Below, piece by piece: positions 6,941-9,538 of a stretch of 9,538 bases of DNA. Positions within the stretch are counted from its first letter, which is position 1, and the number at the start of each line of letters is the position of its first letter. Under the pieces are notes generated by a model. It was not told the DNA's origin and did no database searches. It saw nothing but the letters and a program-made list of their open reading frames with translations. Both the position numbers and the translations under genes were made by a program. The stretch is from an uncultured Bacilli bacterium (GTDB lineage Bacteria; Bacillota_I; Bacilli_A; RF39; UBA660), in contig CAKOMQ010000031.1 of the NCBI GenBank assembly GCA_934096715.1, forward strand, positions 1 through 9,538, given 5' to 3'.

Positions 6941-7082
6941 GTCTAAATTATATAATAATTTTCGTCCCTATTCAATAAGTTTTAATGATTTCTTTTTATC
7001 AATCGATAATTCTCTTACTAAAAATCAAATTAATTTCTTAGGTGTTTTTTTTTACTGCTATGCTCTCTTCTTCATCTATTAA
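6939..7082 (+). CDS. transposase N-terminal part, separated from the rest by a frameshift
   Basis: 47 codons from an ATG preceded by AAAGGTGG six bases upstream, beginning MSKLYNNFRPYSISFNDFF. This ribosome site and promoter make it the true start of the transposase. After residue 38 the frame crosses nine T (7045-7053) and then reads into YCYALFFIY and a TAA at 7080. With one T fewer the frame would join the long downstream frame exactly at TAMLSSSSINF. The helical N-terminal region of IS4-type transposases is expected here. It is either inactivated by an indel or expressed through slippage at the T run. Confidence 0.75.
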   Translation: MSKLYNNFRPYSISFNDFFLSIDNSLTKNQINFLGVFFYCYALFFIY

Positions 7083-8124
7083 TTTTGATAAAATTGCTCT
7101 TGAATTATTTTCTTTATATCCTGATATTAAGTTTGATTCTATTCTTACTAGAATATCTAGATTTCTTAATAACTCTAACAACAACTTTCATTCTTTATTT
7201 GATAATGTTATTAAACATATTCTTTCTAATTATAAAGTTAAACATGATGACAACAGAGTTTTTATTTCTTTTGACCACATGTTCGTTAAAGACAAGTTTA
7301 CCGTTTTTATGCTTAGCATGAAAATCGGTAAACAAGGATTCCCTATCTTCTTTAATGCTTTTAATGGTAAAGGTAAAGAAGGCTATGGAGAAGCTTTTAA
7401 ACTTGATAATATTAGAAATGCTTTACAACATGTCCATGACTTAATTAAATCTATTGATGATTCAATTGAAATTGTTTTTCTTGCTGACAGATGGTTTGGT
7501 AACTTCTTTCCACTATTTCATTTTATTGATAAAGTTCTTAAAGATTCTTTTGTATTTAGATGCAAAGATAACTTTAAAATACTTTATTATGATAAAAAAG
7601 AAAAACACAAAATATGGACTGAACTTCCTAAACTACCTAGCTTAAAATACCATTCTAAATTCTATGAAAACTTAGAATTCACTAGAAACAAATTCCAATA
7701 TAATTTAACTGTTTGCAAAAGTGCTGATCATCAAGAACGTTGGTATTTAATATCTAATGTTGATACTAGACGTGCCAAAAAATTTTATGGTTACAGATTT
7801 GGTGGTATTGAAACTATATTTAAAAATCAAAAATCTAATGGATTTTATTTAGAAAAAACGGGATTAAAACATCTACATGCATTTGATAATTTATATTCTC
7901 TATTATGTATTGCAGTATCTTATTATATTTGTTTAGGTACTGATATGTCTAAAAACTCTGGTTCATACAAACATATTGGTATGAGAACATCTAAAAAGAC
8001 TAGCACTGGTAATTTAACTAGAATAATATCATTATTTCAATCAGGTTTAAAGTTATTTAAACTCGCCTTAAGTTCTGCAAAATACATTAGAATTAAATTT
8101 AACTTTAAACTATATGATGTCTGA
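7042..8124 (+). CDS. IS4-family transposase, catalytic part
   Basis: About 360 residues with an RNase H-like DDE core: F-I-S-F-D-H near residue 78 (first D), F-L-A-D-R-W-F-G (D149), and Y-G-Y-R-F-G-G-I-E-T-I-F-K (E257) followed by K-S-N-G-F-Y-L-E-K-T-G-L. The last block matches the Y..R...E......K signature of the IS4 superfamily, with one extra residue between R and E. The GTG at 7042 has no ribosome site and lies in the middle of the gene. The natural protein should begin at the ATG at 6939 and be about 394 residues after joining the frames. The catalytic residues are intact and no other disruption is seen. The TGA stop at 8122 shows TGA is a stop in this context. Confidence 0.88.
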   Translation: MFFFTAMLSSSSINFDKIALELFSLYPDIKFDSILTRISRFLNNSNNNFHSLFDNVIKHILSNYKVKHDDNRVFISFDHMFVKDKFTVFMLSMKIGKQGFPIFFNAFNGKGKEGYGEAFKLDNIRNALQHVHDLIKSIDDSIEIVFLADRWFGNFFPLFHFIDKVLKDSFVFRCKDNFKILYYDKKEKHKIWTELPKLPSLKYHSKFYENLEFTRNKFQYNLTVCKSADHQERWYLISNVDTRRAKKFYGYRFGGIETIFKNQKSNGFYLEKTGLKHLHAFDNLYSLLCIAVSYYICLGTDMSKNSGSYKHIGMRTSKKTSTGNLTRIISLFQSGLKLFKLALSSAKYIRIKFNFKLYDV

Positions 8125-8135
8125 ATAAATAAAAC

Positions 8136-8173
8136 TCATATAAAAATTAGCTCAACTCTAGTTGGGCTAATTT
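8136..8173 (-). terminator. minus-strand terminator inside the IS right end
   Basis: A 13-bp stem with one G-T wobble (8144-8156 with 8161-8173) has a TCTA loop. On the minus strand it is followed by TTTTTATATGAG. The plus side lacks a T tract. It would stop transcripts coming out of the surface-protein gene at 8283 before they run antisense through the transposase, and may now be that gene's terminator. Confidence 0.75.
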
Positions 8174-8282
8174 GCATGTTATAAACTTCTATTTTTTATA
8201 AAATATAGTAAATCATTAACTTCTGGTCGAAAAATTATTACCGATTTTTGCCTTAAATATGGCTTTTCTTCAAAACTGTCAG

Positions 8283-9538
8283 TTACTCAGGAAGAACGAA
8301 CGGATCGTCAAGTGACCCATTTCCGCTCGAGATCGCTTCGTTGGATGTAAGATAGAAGACTGGGCGTGAATCAAGTGCATTGCTGACTTGGGCGTATAAC
8401 ACGTGACCTTTATCATCCATTATATCCCACGCAGCAAAGTAACTACCACTATACCCAAAACTAGAAAGTATCCATTCATAACTAGACTTCGTTGTGTCAT
8501 TATTGCTTGGACGCATCCATCCAGTTTTTAGTGTATCTCTGTTATCATAAATACTTCCTGTTATTGTTAATGCGCTTGCCCCCAATGACAACGTATAATC
8601 ACTTGCATACATTAAGCCTATTTTTGCACTTGGAGTTGTCCATTCACCTACTGTACTTGTTTTCGTACTTCTATTCATTTCATGTAAATATATTTGACTT
8701 GGTGTTAAATTCCAATATTCTGGTCCACTACTTCCATCGTATGTTTTTGTATTTACTGCACTCCATCTCCAATTTTCGATTTTATTTAACCATGTTTTGT
8801 TTTGTAAATAATCATATGCTACGTTTGTTAAGAAATAGCTTCCATTTAATCCTTTATACATATCACTATTTTCCCATGATACATTTGTGACATCATCTTC
8901 ATTCCATGCATATGTTGAACTTAATTGCTTATATTTAATTAGTTTAACATGATTTTCTCCGTTTGAATCTGAGAATACTCCTAATACTCTATACATGTAT
9001 TTATCTTGATTTGCTGTACATGCTGCTTTATCTGTTGTACCGAAACATATAAAATTATTTGGAATATTTGAATAATCAGGAATAGCGTTCAATTCAGTAC
9101 ATGATGAATAAGAAAAATATTCATTATCACTCGGACAACTTTTTTCATACATTACATCGCCTGTTAAGTCTAACGGCGCACGAGTAACTGTATAATTATA
9201 TAATGTCGGGCATTCATGTGCATACAAAGTATAATTTCCATTGTCATAAGAACATTTTAGACCTGTTCCTGTATATCTATAGCCATCTCCTTCTAGTCCA
9301 CTTTGCCATAACCAGCCACTATCAATTAAATTTTGTGCAAATGTTTTTGTTGTATCAATTTTATATCTTAATTTACAAGAAAATGCTTTTTTATCTCCAC
9401 TTGTATATGGTTCTATTTTTATTGTGTATGAATTACCTACTAGTTTATCTTGAGTACTAGATGTATTTGTTACACTACTTGTTAGTGGTATTGATACACT
9501 ATTTCCTTTTGTTAAGTTTTTGATTTCTCCACTTACTA
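8283..9538 (-). CDS. C-terminal part of a large surface protein, N-terminus outside window
   Basis: The frame is open from the window edge to TAA at 8283-8285, giving 417 residues. A TTG near 9227 is not a real start, because the frame continues upstream without a stop and there is no ribosome site. The visible part has a Ser/Thr-rich segment, then a region with seven cysteines (for example HECPT, KSCPSD, SSCTEL, NFICFG), suggesting disulfides and an exported protein. The last 75 residues read Y-E-W-I-L-S-S, then G-H-V-L-Y, then D-S-R-P-V-F-Y-L and a G-N-G-S-L-D-D-P-F-V-L end. This order resembles C-type-lectin/formylglycine-enzyme-like binding domains. The 3' 120 bases are near 48% G+C against about 30% in the rest of the gene. 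The IS begins at the stop codon. Function unknown; adhesion or ligand binding is inferred. Confidence 0.75.
   Translation of the reverse strand, partial: VSGEIKNLTKGNSVSIPLTSSVTNTSSTQDKLVGNSYTIKIEPYTSGDKKAFSCKLRYKIDTTKTFAQNLIDSGWLWQSGLEGDGYRYTGTGLKCSYDNGNYTLYAHECPTLYNYTVTRAPLDLTGDVMYEKSCPSDNEYFSYSSCTELNAIPDYSNIPNNFICFGTTDKAACTANQDKYMYRVLGVFSDSNGENHVKLIKYKQLSSTYAWNEDDVTNVSWENSDMYKGLNGSYFLTNVAYDYLQNKTWLNKIENWRWSAVNTKTYDGSSGPEYWNLTPSQIYLHEMNRSTKTSTVGEWTTPSAKIGLMYASDYTLSLGASALTITGSIYDNRDTLKTGWMRPSNNDTTKSSYEWILSSFGYSGSYFAAWDIMDDKGHVLYAQVSNALDSRPVFYLTSNEAISSGNGSLDDPFVLPE

Larger units (their letters stand above)
6814..8282 (+). mobile_element. IS4-like insertion sequence, 1469 bp
   Basis: The terminal inverted repeat CTGACAGTTTT is exact over 11 bases (6814-6824 and, inverted, 8272-8282), with two further matches inward. 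TTAC directly abuts both ends (6810-6813 and 8283-8286), a likely 4-bp target duplication. The element holds one transposase gene (split frame), its own promoter, an inverted repeat over the start codon, and hairpins with T tracts near both edges. Length and protein fit the IS4 superfamily. I cannot name the subgroup; a 4-bp duplication is shorter than usual for many IS4 members, so the duplication size should be treated as tentative. Confidence 0.85.

Noticed and set aside
7042..7044. GTG at 7042 as the transposase start
   Set aside because: It has no ribosome site and sits at the frameshift point. The ATG at 6939 has a promoter, a ribosome site and transposase-like coding sequence behind it.
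7085..7645. Small plus-strand open frames inside the transposase gene
   Set aside because: They are alternate-frame shadows in AT-rich coding sequence with no ribosome sites.
136..8124. Mycoplasma-type genetic code with TGA as tryptophan
   Set aside because: Tryptophans in the genes are TGG, and the transposase ends naturally at TGA; reading TGA as sense is not needed anywhere.
6786..8290. AGTTACTCAG (6786-6795 and 8281-8290) as the target-site duplication of the IS
   Set aside because: The left copy is 18 bases away from the left inverted repeat and the right copy overlaps the right inverted repeat by two bases. TTAC abuts both repeats exactly, so it is the better candidate.
9225..9227. 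TTG at 9225-9227 as the start of the surface-protein gene
   Set aside because: The frame stays open to the window edge with coding-like, exported-protein sequence, and no ribosome site precedes the TTG.
8492..9460. Plus-strand open frames opposite the surface-protein gene
   Set aside because: Their composition (His, Leu, Phe, Tyr rich) is what the reverse complement of the real gene gives, and no start signals are seen.

Overview
The window is AT-rich (roughly 27-30% G+C by eye) and looks like a chromosomal fragment of a low-GC Firmicutes/Mollicutes-type gut bacterium. The signs are short 5'UTRs with AGGAG-type ribosome sites, TTGnnn/TGnTATAAT-like promoters, a LemA-DUF2207 pair, a cell-wall sorting signal of the PKTSDN type and a CCA-encoding tRNA. 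The standard genetic code fits, since TGA ends the transposase and tryptophan is TGG. The taxon itself cannot be fixed from the sequence.

Layout. 1-72 is the 3' part of tRNA-Glu(TTC), followed by a terminator. 136-2475 (minus) is a two-gene unit: a membrane-anchored protein of unknown function whose true start is unclear, then a secreted protein with two related domains and a C-terminal sorting signal. 2603-4843 (minus) is lemA followed by a DUF2207 gene, with a terminator-like hairpin between them. 4844-4968 is a divergent promoter region with a central dyad. 4969-6690 (plus) is an acyl-CoA synthetase/AMP ligase ending in a bidirectional terminator. 6814-8282 is an IS4-like insertion sequence with 11-bp terminal inverted repeats and TTAC flanks. 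Its transposase reading frame is split at a run of nine T. 8283 to the window end (minus) is the C-terminal part of a large cysteine-containing, probably surface-exposed protein, whose N-terminus lies outside.

The most interesting regions are two. First, the insertion sequence carries a 10-bp inverted repeat whose right arm covers the ribosome site edge and ATG of the transposase, while its left arm lies upstream of the predicted transcription start. This is the layout expected for silencing translation of read-through transcripts. Second, the IS sits exactly at the stop codon of the surface-protein gene. The 3' end of that gene is unusually G+C-rich, ends in a lectin/FGE-like W..S...G.V...SRPV pattern, and has a second, diverged copy of its last codons on the far side of the IS. 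This would fit a hypervariable or cassette-exchanged C-terminus (for example a diversity-generating retroelement target), but no reverse transcriptase or template repeat is in the window, so that part is a hypothesis.
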